From: Amycolatopsis sp. A133 | GTDB taxonomy: Bacteria; Actinomycetota; Actinomycetes; Mycobacteriales; Pseudonocardiaceae | Direction: 5' to 3' | Assembly: GCF_031082405.1 (NCBI RefSeq) | Contig: NZ_JAVHJU010000015.1 | Location: forward strand, 186,001 to 250,000 | DNA: 64,000 nt | Shown: piece by piece, positions 56,932 through 64,000 of the stretch | Layout: every line of letters begins with the position of its first letter | How positions within the stretch are numbered: the first letter of the stretch is position 1 | Translations under genes and position numbers: made by a program | Notes under the pieces: model-generated | Told to the model about the DNA's origin: nothing | The model's input: the letters and a program-made list of their open reading frames with translations, nothing else | Database searches by the model: none

Positions 56932-58284
56932 TCAGGAACCGAGGAGAGCCTCCGCGCGCAGCGCGATCTCCATGTCGAGCCGGTCGTCGGCGTTGTTGAG
57001 CCGGTCGCCGAACAGGTCGATGAGCTGGTGCATGCGGTACCGGACGGTCTGCGGGTGCACCTTGAGCTTCTTCGCGATTTCGGGGGCGCTGCCGCGGGAC
57101 TGCAGCCAGATCAGCAGCGTCTCGCCGAGCCGTGCCCGCTGCTTCGGCGTGAGGTCCTCGAACGGCTTGAGGCTCCGGGTGCACAGCTCGCGGACGAGGA
57201 ACTCGTCGGACAGCAGCCACAGCGTGGACAGGTGGTCGGTGCAGCGCGTCACCGGCGAATCCGGCAGCACGCCGCGCTGGAGCAGCTTCAGCGTGCGGCG
57301 CGCCCAGAGCAGCGACCGCGGCGCGTCGGTGAGCCGCACGGTCGGGCCGATCACCGCGCGCCAGCCCGGCAGCCGCTCGGCGAGGTTCTTCAGGTGCCGG
57401 TCCGGGTCGCCGGTGACCAGGCACGGCTCACCGCCCTCGAGGTCGACCAGGACGTCGGAGTGCAGGTCCGGCGCGATGGTGTGCTGGTCGGTGCGGGGTT
57501 CGAGGGCGACGACCGTGACCTCGGCGGGCAGGGGCCACTGCGCGGTGGCGGCCTGCGCGGTGATGGTCTGCGGCGCGGACGGCGGGTCGGCGAGCAGCAG
57601 CTCCAGCAACCGTCGCCGGCGGCGGGCGCGGGTGCCCGCCGCACGCGTCTGCGCCGCCGTGTAGCCCTCGATCGAGAGCGCGGAAATCTCGTCGACGTAG
57701 GCGAAGATGGCTTCGGCGCTGGTGCAGAGCGTGTCCGCGGAGAGGCCGGCGCCTTGCCCGAACTCGCTGATGTGCCGCCACGCGACCCGCCCGCCGACCC
57801 GGTAGGCGGTCTGCAGGCAGTCGAGGCTGCGGCCCTCGTTGAACTCGATCTTGCCGAGGTTGCGGAACACGGTCGTCCACGTCTCGAGCGGCACGGCACC
57901 GGGCGTGCCGACACTGTCGAGGCACTGGATGATCGACTGCCGGACACCCTGCGTGATGATGTGCCCGAACGCGCCTTCGAGCGGCTGGCGGTACTCGGGC
58001 ACCGCCCGCTGGACCTCCTGCAGGATCGCGCGGGCGAGCGGGTCGACCCGCGGCTTGAAGCGGACCGCCAGCTCGCGGGGCAGCGACGCCCACAGCCCGA
58101 TCGCGCCGGAGGCGCGTCCGTGCCGGGGTTCCGCCGGGGTGCGCGGGGCGGGTGGGTAGGCGGGCCGGGGCCGGTCGGCCGACACGGACTGCTGCCGGTA
58201 GGCCGGTCCGGGAGTGCGCTCGCCGGGGTTCGGCCGTCCGGCCCGCAAGGCGGGGGCGGCGAACCCGGTGTCCACGTCGGTCAT
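56932..58284 (-). CDS. PucR/CdaR-type transcriptional regulator 2
   Basis: A 450-residue protein from ATG 58284 with AAGGATAA upstream. It has a 65-residue Pro/Arg-rich N-terminal extension absent from the other copies. The sensor region (LDCLQTAYRVGGRVAWRHISE, AEAIFAYVDEISALSIEGYTAAQ) and C-terminal helix-turn-helix (APEIAKKLKVHPQTVRYRMHQL) match regulator 1. The two are co-transcribed. A GTGACAA site lies about 200 bases upstream. Confidence 0.9.
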   Translation of the reverse strand: MTDVDTGFAAPALRAGRPNPGERTPGPAYRQQSVSADRPRPAYPPAPRTPAEPRHGRASGAIGLWASLPRELAVRFKPRVDPLARAILQEVQRAVPEYRQPLEGAFGHIITQGVRQSIIQCLDSVGTPGAVPLETWTTVFRNLGKIEFNEGRSLDCLQTAYRVGGRVAWRHISEFGQGAGLSADTLCTSAEAIFAYVDEISALSIEGYTAAQTRAAGTRARRRRRLLELLLADPPSAPQTITAQAATAQWPLPAEVTVVALEPRTDQHTIAPDLHSDVLVDLEGGEPCLVTGDPDRHLKNLAERLPGWRAVIGPTVRLTDAPRSLLWARRTLKLLQRGVLPDSPVTRCTDHLSTLWLLSDEFLVRELCTRSLKPFEDLTPKQRARLGETLLIWLQSRGSAPEIAKKLKVHPQTVRYRMHQLIDLFGDRLNNADDRLDMEIALRAEALLGS

Positions 58285-58485
58285 GTGATTTATCCTTGCT
58301 GGCAACAAAATCGGCCTCGTCGGCGGGGACGCCGATCCGGTTTTTGTGGCTCAGGCAACATAATTTCGCGCGAACGGCACTGTCAACGGGTTCTCCGCTG
58401 ACTTTGCGGTAACCCGTCCGGACTACACCCGAACGGGTGGAACGTCGCGAGGGGAGGTGACACTTCCGGCGCGTGCGCATGGTGC

Positions 58486-58497
58486 GCGCGTGACAAC
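58486..58497. promoter_or_regulatory. GTGACAA motif, site 4
   Basis: GCGCGTGACAAC lies between regulator 2 (start 58284, minus strand) and the stop of the hydrolase gene at 58501. It matches the motif before the two secreted-protein genes. Confidence 0.35.
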
Positions 58498-58500
58498 TTT

Positions 58501-59418
58501 TCAGAGGGCTCGATCTTGGGCTGTCAGCCGCGTGACGATGTCGTCGAGCGTCAGGCGGGCGGGCGCGGTCTCCGAGACGAACTCGTTCAGCAGCGCGCAG
58601 AACCGGTCCGGGTCGGCCACGTGCGGAAAGTGTTTCACGTTTTCCAGCACCGTCAAGCGGCTGTCCGGCAGCAGTTCGGCCGTCCGGCGCCCGTGCGCCA
58701 CCGGGATGAGCGGGTCGCGCGCGCCCCAGACGAGCAGCACCGGCACCGATTCGGCCAGGTAGAGCTTGTCCACGGCGCTCGCGCGCTGGCCGCGCAGGTC
58801 GATCAGGCTGCGCGCGATGAACAGGAACGCCCGCCGCCGCGCGGGATCGGCCAGCGAGCCGAAATGCCTGAGCAGCTCCCGTGTTTCGATTTTCAACGAC
58901 CCGCCGAGCCGCCGTCCGAGCCGGGCGGCCGCCCGCGCGATCGCGAGCGTCACCCGGTTGACGGCCAAGGCCATTGTGGCCGGTGCGCCGGGCAGGGCGG
59001 CGGCCCGCAGCACCGGGCTCACCTCCGGCCCGAGGCCGGCGCTGCCGACCAGGACGAGGCGGTCGCACAGTTCCGGGAACTGGTAGGCGAACTGCAGCGC
59101 GATGCCCCCACCGAGCGAGTGCCCGACGACGGTCGCGTGCCGCACCCCGGACACCGCAAGCACGTCCCGCACGGTGCTCGCCATCGCGCCGAGGCCGTAG
59201 TCCGCGCGGGGTGCCTCGGATTCGCCGTGGCCGGGCAGATCGGGCGCCAGCACGCGGCGGCCGAGCCCGGCGCACCGCTCCAGCACCGGCGCCCAGGTTT
59301 CGGCGCTGCCCGCGATCCCGTGCAGCAGCACGATCGCTTCGTCGCCGGCACCCGCGGGTGGCACGTGCTCGTGCAGCCGGATCCGGCGGCCGTGCAGGGT
59401 CAGGTTCTTGACGGTCAT
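58501..59418 (-). CDS. Alpha/beta hydrolase
   Basis: The 305-residue protein has the full catalytic set: oxyanion LLHGIAGSAETW, nucleophile GHSLGGGIAL, Asp in WGARDPLIP and His in KHFPHVADP. No signal peptide is present. It resembles meta-cleavage-product hydrolases and lipases that act on hydrophobic esters or ring-opened sterol and aromatic intermediates; the substrate is not certain. It lies among PucR-type regulators near the mce operon, which fits lipid or sterol breakdown (inference). AAAGGG precedes the ATG. Confidence 0.9.
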   Translation of the reverse strand: MTVKNLTLHGRRIRLHEHVPPAGAGDEAIVLLHGIAGSAETWAPVLERCAGLGRRVLAPDLPGHGESEAPRADYGLGAMASTVRDVLAVSGVRHATVVGHSLGGGIALQFAYQFPELCDRLVLVGSAGLGPEVSPVLRAAALPGAPATMALAVNRVTLAIARAAARLGRRLGGSLKIETRELLRHFGSLADPARRRAFLFIARSLIDLRGQRASAVDKLYLAESVPVLLVWGARDPLIPVAHGRRTAELLPDSRLTVLENVKHFPHVADPDRFCALLNEFVSETAPARLTLDDIVTRLTAQDRAL

Positions 59419-59503
59419 CGGCGCCCTTTCTCGCGAACCCGAAATTAGGGCATCCGACTGCTGCCGCCGATGTGGTGAAGGCCACCACCTCGAATCATCG
59501 CCA

Positions 59504-59520
59504 CGTGCATGACAAGAAGG
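59504..59520. promoter_or_regulatory. GTGACAA-like motif, site 5
   Basis: CGTGCATGACAAGAAGG lies about 90-100 bases upstream of the hydrolase start (minus strand). It differs from the other sites at one base (ATGACAAG instead of GTGACAAG). Confidence 0.35.
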
Positions 59521-59897
59521 ATTGCGGAAAGCCGGCGGCGGGTGCGGGTTTTCCCGGCGTCACCGGGAATGCGTATCGACATTCCGCCGGTATCCGGTAA
59601 TCCTCGGAGGCATGGTCGCAATGACGCACCGGACGCGCTGATGTCCTGCCGCGCGAGTTTCCATTTCGGTCACCCGGCTCAGGTGCCACCCCGGCGGCGG
59701 CCGGGCCGGCGCTCGTGGCGGCGGGTGCTGCCGGTACCGATGAGCAGACTGGCCCAGTGCGCCGACCGCCCGGCAGAGCCACCGGCCACCCGGTCGGCGG
59801 CCACCCGGCCGGCGGCCGGGACGCGCGCCGGATGTGCCTGATCGCGCTGGTCGGGCGGCCGGTCACCGGGGCGCGTGCCAGGCGCGGCCGAGCGCCC

Positions 59898-59988
59898 CAA
59901 GCGCCCCAATGTGGCGTTCGGTGCGTTGGACGCGCCCAATGTGGCGTTCGGTGCGTCCAACGCAACCAACGCCACATTGGGGCGCTTG
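59898..59988. repeat. Compound dispersed repeat: two direct 31-base units inside a 21-base inverted repeat
   Basis: Perfect 21-base arms (59898-59918 and 59968-59988; core GCCCCAATGTGGCG) enclose the unit, and CCCAATGTGGCGTTCGGTGC occurs twice, at 59905 and 59936, 31 bases apart. I recognise related sequences as common intergenic repeats in Amycolatopsis genomes, where they translate as NVAFGALDAP- or NATLGASNAP-like text. It probably folds as a long hairpin at the 3' end of regulator 3. Confidence 0.85.
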
Positions 59989-60004
59989 AGAGCTCGCCGG
60001 TCCG

Positions 60005-61204
60005 TCAGGTCTCCGGGGGCCGGTGGGCGCGCATCAGCCGTTGGGCGCGCAGCGCCAGCTGCATGCCCAGGCGGTCGTCGGCGTCCTTGAGGCGGTCGCC
60101 GAACAGCTCCTCCAGCTGGCGCAAGCGATTGCGGACCGTCTGCGGGTGGACGCCGAGGCGCTGGGCGATCTCCGGCGCGCCGCCCCGCGTTTCCAGCCAG
60201 GCCAGCAACGTCTCGCTCAGCCGGTCGCGCTGCTTCTCGCTCAGCGAGGCGAACGGGTCCAGGCTCTGGCGGGCCAGCTCGGCCGCCAGGAAGTCCTCCG
60301 CGAGCAGCCAGAGCGTGGCCAGGTGGTCGCGGCACCAGATGATCGGGCCCGGGATGTCCGGCCCGGACAGCAGCAGGGCCCGCCGGGCGGTGCGCAGGGC
60401 CGCCGGGGCGTCGGCCAGCGGCACCGTCGGGGACACCGCCGCGCGCCAGCCGTCGAGCTTGGCCGCCAGCGGGGTCAGGTCGGCGTCCGGGTCGCTGGTC
60501 AGCAGGTACGGCTGCGGGCCGTCCAGGTCGGCCAGGACGCCGTCGCCGAGCAGGTCCGCCGGGAAGTCCGCCGCGTCGGGGCCGCGTTCGAGGGCCACCA
60601 TCGCCGCCGTCTCCGGCAGCGGCCAGCCCGCTCCGCCCGCCAGGCCGGCGATGCTGCTCGCGGCACCCTCCGGCGCACCGGCGATCAGCTCCAGCAGCCG
60701 CCTCCGCCGGACCGGGACGGCCCCCTCGGCCTCGGCCTGCGCCTGCTGGTACCCCTCGATCGCGGTGGCGCACAGCTCGTCGACGTAGGCGAAGATGGCC
60801 TCCGCGGCGACCGAGATGACGGCCGGATCGACCCCGGCGGCGACCACCGCGGGGTGCATCGCGCGCCAGGCGACCCGGGCCCCGACCGTGGCGGTGTCCT
60901 GCAGCGCGTCGAGGTTGCGGTCCTCGGTGAACTCCATCCGGCCGCGTTCGCGGTAGAAGTCGATCCAGCGCTCGTGCGACAGTCCCGGCTCGCCCATCGA
61001 ATCGATGCAGTGCTGCACCGCGTACTCGACGCTCCGCACCAGCACCTTGCCGAACACGCCCTTGAGCGGCTGGCCGTAGGCCGGGACCGTGCGCTGCACC
61101 TCCTGGATCATCGAGGCCGCCGCGTGCCCGATGTGCGGGCGCAGGCCCGCGCCCAGCGTGCGCGGCAGCGAGGCCAGCAGACGGAAGCTGCGGTACTCGA
61201 CCAC
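60005..61204 (-). CDS. PucR/CdaR-type transcriptional regulator 3
   Basis: About 399 residues from GTG 61204, which has AAGGGGG just upstream; GTG 61252 would add 16 residues but lacks a Shine-Dalgarno. The sensor region (ATVGARVAWRAM, AEAIFAYVDELCATAIEGYQQAQ) and C-terminal helix-turn-helix (APEIAQRLGVHPQTVRNRLRQLEE) match the other copies. It is divergent from regulator 4 with a 185-base shared control region. Confidence 0.88.
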   Translation of the reverse strand: MVEYRSFRLLASLPRTLGAGLRPHIGHAAASMIQEVQRTVPAYGQPLKGVFGKVLVRSVEYAVQHCIDSMGEPGLSHERWIDFYRERGRMEFTEDRNLDALQDTATVGARVAWRAMHPAVVAAGVDPAVISVAAEAIFAYVDELCATAIEGYQQAQAEAEGAVPVRRRRLLELIAGAPEGAASSIAGLAGGAGWPLPETAAMVALERGPDAADFPADLLGDGVLADLDGPQPYLLTSDPDADLTPLAAKLDGWRAAVSPTVPLADAPAALRTARRALLLSGPDIPGPIIWCRDHLATLWLLAEDFLAAELARQSLDPFASLSEKQRDRLSETLLAWLETRGGAPEIAQRLGVHPQTVRNRLRQLEELFGDRLKDADDRLGMQLALRAQRLMRAHRPPET

Positions 61205-61301
61205 CAATCCCCCTTCGAGTTCTGCGCCGAGCGTATCCGACGCAGGTGTCACGGAAAAATTAACGACCGGCTCCCTGAAAGGGTGACGCGGGTCAGTCCT
61301 T

Positions 61302-61338
61302 TTGACACGGACGGGTGGGCGTCCTACGCTCCGTGTCA
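61302..61338 (+). promoter_or_regulatory. Promoter and overlapping operator of regulator 4
   Basis: TTGACA (61302-61307) and TACGCT (61325-61330) are 17 bases apart, a good sigma-A-type promoter. A perfect 9-base inverted repeat, TGACACGGA (61303-61311) and TCCGTGTCA (61330-61338), overlaps both hexamers, so a bound dimer would block transcription. Regulator 3 or 4 is the likely ligand. Confidence 0.6.
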
Positions 61339-61389
61339 GGTGGCGAAGTTATTTCTGACAGCCAATTCCCCGTGAGGACCGAATTCCCC

Positions 61390-62601
61390 ATGCGCGGTTC
61401 CCCTGCTCCGGACGGTTCCGTGTGGTCCCGGCTGCCGCACGAGCTCGGGGACGCGGTGCGTCCGCGGATCCCGGAGATCGCCCGGGCCTGCATCGACGCG
61501 ATCGCCGCCGAGATTCCGGAATATTCCGGGAGATTCGACCACGGGGCCGGGCGCGCCACGGCGATCGAGCTGGCGCGGCGCGGGATCGAGCGGGACGTCG
61601 ACCGCGTCGGCACACCCGCGATGTGGCAGGCCGACCGGCTGGCCGGGTTCCGCGGCCACGGGCGCGACGCGTTCCACAATGGCCTCAGCCGCGAAGCCGT
61701 GCAGGCGGCTGTGCGCGTGTCGAGCCGGATCACCTGGCGGTGGATCGCCGACATCGGGCGCGAAGCGGGCCTCTCCGGTGACGTTCTGTACGGCGCCGCG
61801 GAGGGCATGTTCGCCGACGTCGAGACGTCGATGGCGGCCATCGCCGAGGGCTACAGCGCCGCGGAGGCGGCGGTCACCGGCACCGGCGAACGGCACCGCC
61901 GCCTCCTGCGCGCCGTGCTCGGCGGGGGCACACCGGCTGCGGAGACGTTCAAGGAAATGGACCGGCTGATCGCCGCGTCCGGGCTGCCGGCGCCGGAGCG
62001 GGTCGCGGCGGTGGCGTTCCGGGCGTTGCCGGGCGCCCCGGAGTTCCCGCCGGGCCTGCTCCCGGAGCACGTCCCGGCCGACCCGGCGGGCGACCCACCG
62101 GCGGCGCTCACGCCGGCCCCGGACGTGGACTTGATCGATTTGACCGGGCTCCCCCCGGGCTGGACGGCAGCGGTCGGCCCGCTGGTGCCCCCGGCCGAGG
62201 CACCGGAGTCGTTCCGGATCGCCCGCCGCGCGGTCGACCTGGCCGCCCGCGGCCTCCTCGACGCACCGGGCCCGGTGATCTGGTGCCGCGACCACGTGAC
62301 GACGCTCCTGCTGCTCGCGGACGAGTTCCTGGTCGGCCAGCTGGCGACGACGACGCTGGAGCCGCTGGCCGGGCTGACCGGACGCCGCCGCGAGCAGCTG
62401 GCCGAGACGCTGCTGGCGCTGGTCCGGACCCGCGGCAGCGCGCCCGAGCTGGGCCGGCTCCTCGACCTGCACCCGCAGACGATCCGGGCCCGGCTCAAGA
62501 AGCTGGGCGAGCTGTTCGGGGAGCGGTTGGACGACCCCGGCGAGCGGTTGCGGCTGGAGCTGGCTTTGCTGGCGGAGCGGGCCCTGCCGGACCGCGGCTG
62601 A
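61390..62601 (+). CDS. PucR/CdaR-type transcriptional regulator 4
   Basis: A 403-residue protein from ATG 61390 (GTG 61372 possible). It is the most divergent copy: the sensor segment is VQAAVRVSSRITWRWIADIG and AEGMFADVETSMAAIAEGY, and the helix-turn-helix is APELGRLLDLHPQTIRARLKKL. It is the only copy on the plus strand and has a strong promoter with a built-in operator, which suggests autoregulation or cross-control by regulator 3. Confidence 0.88.
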   Translation: MRGSPAPDGSVWSRLPHELGDAVRPRIPEIARACIDAIAAEIPEYSGRFDHGAGRATAIELARRGIERDVDRVGTPAMWQADRLAGFRGHGRDAFHNGLSREAVQAAVRVSSRITWRWIADIGREAGLSGDVLYGAAEGMFADVETSMAAIAEGYSAAEAAVTGTGERHRRLLRAVLGGGTPAAETFKEMDRLIAASGLPAPERVAAVAFRALPGAPEFPPGLLPEHVPADPAGDPPAALTPAPDVDLIDLTGLPPGWTAAVGPLVPPAEAPESFRIARRAVDLAARGLLDAPGPVIWCRDHVTTLLLLADEFLVGQLATTTLEPLAGLTGRRREQLAETLLALVRTRGSAPELGRLLDLHPQTIRARLKKLGELFGERLDDPGERLRLELALLAERALPDRG

Positions 62602-62698
62602 GCGACCCCCGTCCGCGAGCGCGCGGCAGGGCCGATCACCCCCTCCACCCGACCCGAACCGCCCTTCCACACGCCACTCCGGCTCTAGGCTGCCGGGT

Positions 62699-63409
62699 AT
62701 GACCGGATTGCTCACCGAGCGGCTGCGGCAAGCCTCCGACAACGCCATCGCCCTGTGGACCACCCTTGCCCGCGCCCGCGGTGACGATGTGTTCCACCAC
62801 CCCGCCTTCACCGCGATCGACGGCCGCCGGTTCCGGATCATGCTGCGGACCGATGCTCCGGACGCCGCCGCCGTTGCCGACCTCACCGAGCTGGCCCGAG
62901 CGCGGCGGGGTGACGGGCGGGCCGTCGTCGTCGAGGATCCCTTTCGGGTGCTCGACCTGGGGGCGCTCGGGATGACCGCCGGGCAGCTGCCGGTCATGGT
63001 GCGGGAGCCGGGCCCGGCTCCCGCACCCGACGGCGTCGAGCGCGTCGAAACCCCCGCCGAGCTGGCCGGAGCCGAGGATGTTGTCGTCCACGGTTTTCCG
63101 CTGGAGGAGTACCAGCCCTACCGGCCCGGCACCGTCTTCCCGCCCGGGCTCCTGGACCAGGCCACGGCGTTCTTCCGCAAGGGCACCGCGGGCGCTTGCC
63201 TCGCCATGGCCCACGGCGGTGTCGGCGGCGTCTACTGGGTGACGACGATGCCCGAGCACCGCTCGCGGGGCATCGGGCGGGAACTGATGCACGCGGTGTT
63301 ACGGCACTTCGACGACCTGCCCGTCACGCTGACCGCCTCGCGGTCCGGCCGTCCGCTCTACGACAAGCTCGGCTTCGCCACCCTCGGCGACGCGAACTGG
63401 TGGCGCTGA
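62699..63409 (+). CDS. GNAT-family N-acetyltransferase
   Basis: The 236-residue protein has a variable N-terminal half and a C-terminal GNAT core: GGVYWVTTMPEHRSRGIGRELMHAVL holds the acetyl-CoA-binding RxxGxG motif, followed by LTASRSGRPLYDKLGFATLGDANWW. It probably acetylates an amine in the cytosol; the substrate is unknown. Its last 111 bases overlap the 3' end of the convergent GtrA-like gene. Confidence 0.88.
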   Translation: MTGLLTERLRQASDNAIALWTTLARARGDDVFHHPAFTAIDGRRFRIMLRTDAPDAAAVADLTELARARRGDGRAVVVEDPFRVLDLGALGMTAGQLPVMVREPGPAPAPDGVERVETPAELAGAEDVVVHGFPLEEYQPYRPGTVFPPGLLDQATAFFRKGTAGACLAMAHGGVGGVYWVTTMPEHRSRGIGRELMHAVLRHFDDLPVTLTASRSGRPLYDKLGFATLGDANWWR

Positions 63410-63829
63410 CGGGAACACCCACCGCCGGTAGCCGAACCAGCGGAACGCCGTCCCGGCCAGGGTGCCCAGCAGCATCCCGGCGACGAAGTCCGCGATTTCC
63501 TGCGTCAGGTACCCGACGTGCGGCACCGACAGGTGCAGCACGTACCGCGACACCAGCGCCGGCACGAGGTTCACCGCCACCGCGCCCGCGTTGACGGCGA
63601 GGAACAGCGTCGCCTCCCGCAGCCGCCCGTGCCCGGCTCGCCCGGCGAACGACCACCGCCGGGACAGCAGGTACGCGAACGCCGTCGAGACGACCGTGGC
63701 GATCGCGAGGGCCGTCACCGGCTTCTCACGGAACACGGTGAGCTTCAGGCTGTAGTCGCCCAGTAGGGTGACCCCGTACGCGGCCAAGCCGACGACGGCG
63801 AAGCGGAGCAGCTCTCGCGGCTCGGGCAT
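63299..63829 (-). CDS. GtrA-like multi-pass membrane protein
   Basis: A 176-residue protein with four membrane segments: LLRFAVVGLAAYGVTLLGDY, VTALAIATVVSTAFAYLLSRRWSF, LFLAVNAGAVAVNLVPALVS and IADFVAGMLLGTLAGTAFRWFGYRRWVF. RRWSF and FRWFGYRRWVF are GtrA signatures; family members help flip or position polyprenyl-linked sugars for envelope glycans. The domain ends at WVFP; the following 35-residue tail is encoded opposite the acetyltransferase 3' end and may be incidental. GGAGGAA precedes the ATG. Confidence 0.88.
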   Translation of the reverse strand: MPEPRELLRFAVVGLAAYGVTLLGDYSLKLTVFREKPVTALAIATVVSTAFAYLLSRRWSFAGRAGHGRLREATLFLAVNAGAVAVNLVPALVSRYVLHLSVPHVGYLTQEIADFVAGMLLGTLAGTAFRWFGYRRWVFPSAPPVRVAEGGEAELVVERTAGPRGGQRDGQVVEVP

Positions 63830-63867
63830 GGTTCCTCCAGGTGACGCCGACAGGGTGGAGGTTTTCG

Positions 63868-64000
63868 ATGGCACGCACGGGCGGTGAGGGCGAACTCCCC
63901 ACGGTCGCCGAATTGGTGGATCTTTCGCAGACGAGGCCGCTGGTCATCCGCGGTGAACTCGACGCGAAGCTCGCCGACGAGCCGGCCACCGAACCGGAGC
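63868..64000 (+). CDS. Unidentified protein, first 44 codons only
   Basis: ATG 63868 follows GGTGGAGG at suitable spacing and opens MARTGGEGELPTVAELVDLS, then TRPLVIRGELDAKLADEP, running off the window edge. It is divergent from the GtrA-like gene with 38 bases between the starts. No family can be named from this length; a cell-envelope role is possible from the neighbour only. Confidence 0.55.
   Translation, partial: MARTGGEGELPTVAELVDLSQTRPLVIRGELDAKLADEPATEPE

Larger units (their letters stand above)
59419..60004. other. Intergenic region with a regulatory motif and dispersed repeats
   Basis: These 586 bases lie between the hydrolase start and the regulator 3 stop, both on the minus strand. 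A GTGACAA-like site is at 59504-59520, and a compound repeat is at 59898-59988. Open frames in between are Pro/Arg-rich and show no family resemblance. I see no gene. Confidence 0.6.

Noticed and set aside
59495..59977. A 160-codon minus-strand frame in the repeat-containing intergenic region
   Set aside because: Its start consists of translated dispersed repeat (THRTPHWGAWG) and the rest is Pro/Ala-rich without similarity or a Shine-Dalgarno.
59898..59988. Repeats considered as a mini CRISPR array
   Set aside because: Only two direct units 31 bases apart exist, nested in an inverted repeat; there are no spacers or cas genes.
1..64000. Search for tRNA, rRNA and intact insertion sequences
   Set aside because: No cloverleaf-like segment with a TPsiC-type GGTTCGA arm in context, no rRNA-like stretch, and no complete transposase with terminal repeats was found by reading.

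Overview
The window is high-GC actinobacterial chromosome, most likely Amycolatopsis or a close Pseudonocardiales relative. This is inferred from the strong G/C bias at third codon positions, GTG starts and 1-4 nt stop/start overlaps in nearly every operon, two F420-type (LLM class) oxidoreductases, a complete mce operon, PucR/CdaR-type regulators, and short dispersed palindromic repeats of a kind I associate with this genus. No rRNA, tRNA, CRISPR array, intact insertion sequence or replication origin is visible. One gene is cut by each window edge.

Layout. Bases 1-12,000 hold general metabolism and regulators: a HEAT-like protein end, a GlxA-type regulator, a cupin, a decayed acetyltransferase, an HxlR regulator, a tight five-gene oxidoreductase operon (SRPBCC, LLM oxidoreductase, molybdopterin oxidoreductase, RibD-like reductase, epoxide hydrolase), an acyl-CoA ligase, a coiled-coil protein and a nitroreductase-hemerythrin fusion. 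Bases 12,000-23,000 hold an LLM/TetR pair, an APH-like kinase with an aminotransferase, a membrane protein, a pterin-related gene pair, an unrecognised coiled-coil protein with a Nudix hydrolase, a VOC protein, a transposase remnant and a beta-lactamase-fold serine hydrolase. An SOS-box-like sequence at 18,756 has no evident gene behind it.

Bases 23,000-28,000 contain a candidate peptide/protease module: a strongly translated 63-residue peptide, a hairpin terminator, then a TPR-CHAT (caspase-like) protease with an intact His/Cys dyad. It converges on a two-gene operon whose aldo-keto reductase has lost all four catalytic residues. Bases 28,114-41,595 are a biosynthetic cluster of the PUFA-synthase-like 'secondary lipid' type: ER-KS-AT-ACP-KR megasynthase, KS-AT-DH megasynthase, free acyl carrier protein, alpha/beta hydrolase and glycosyltransferase, with a convergent two-gene ABC exporter. 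The likely product is a reduced, probably glycosylated and exported lipid.

Bases 41,848-55,691 form one long array: two secreted proteins, then yrbEA, yrbEB, mceA-F and two Mce-associated membrane proteins, followed by a fatty-acyl-AMP-ligase-like protein and a ketoreductase-like protein that have each lost a nucleotide-binding segment. Bases 55,701-62,601 carry four paralogous PucR-type regulators around an alpha/beta hydrolase. A GTGACAA-containing motif recurs upstream of the secreted-protein genes and in the regulator region, which suggests a shared regulon. The window ends with an acetyltransferase, a GtrA-like membrane protein and the first 44 codons of an unidentified gene.
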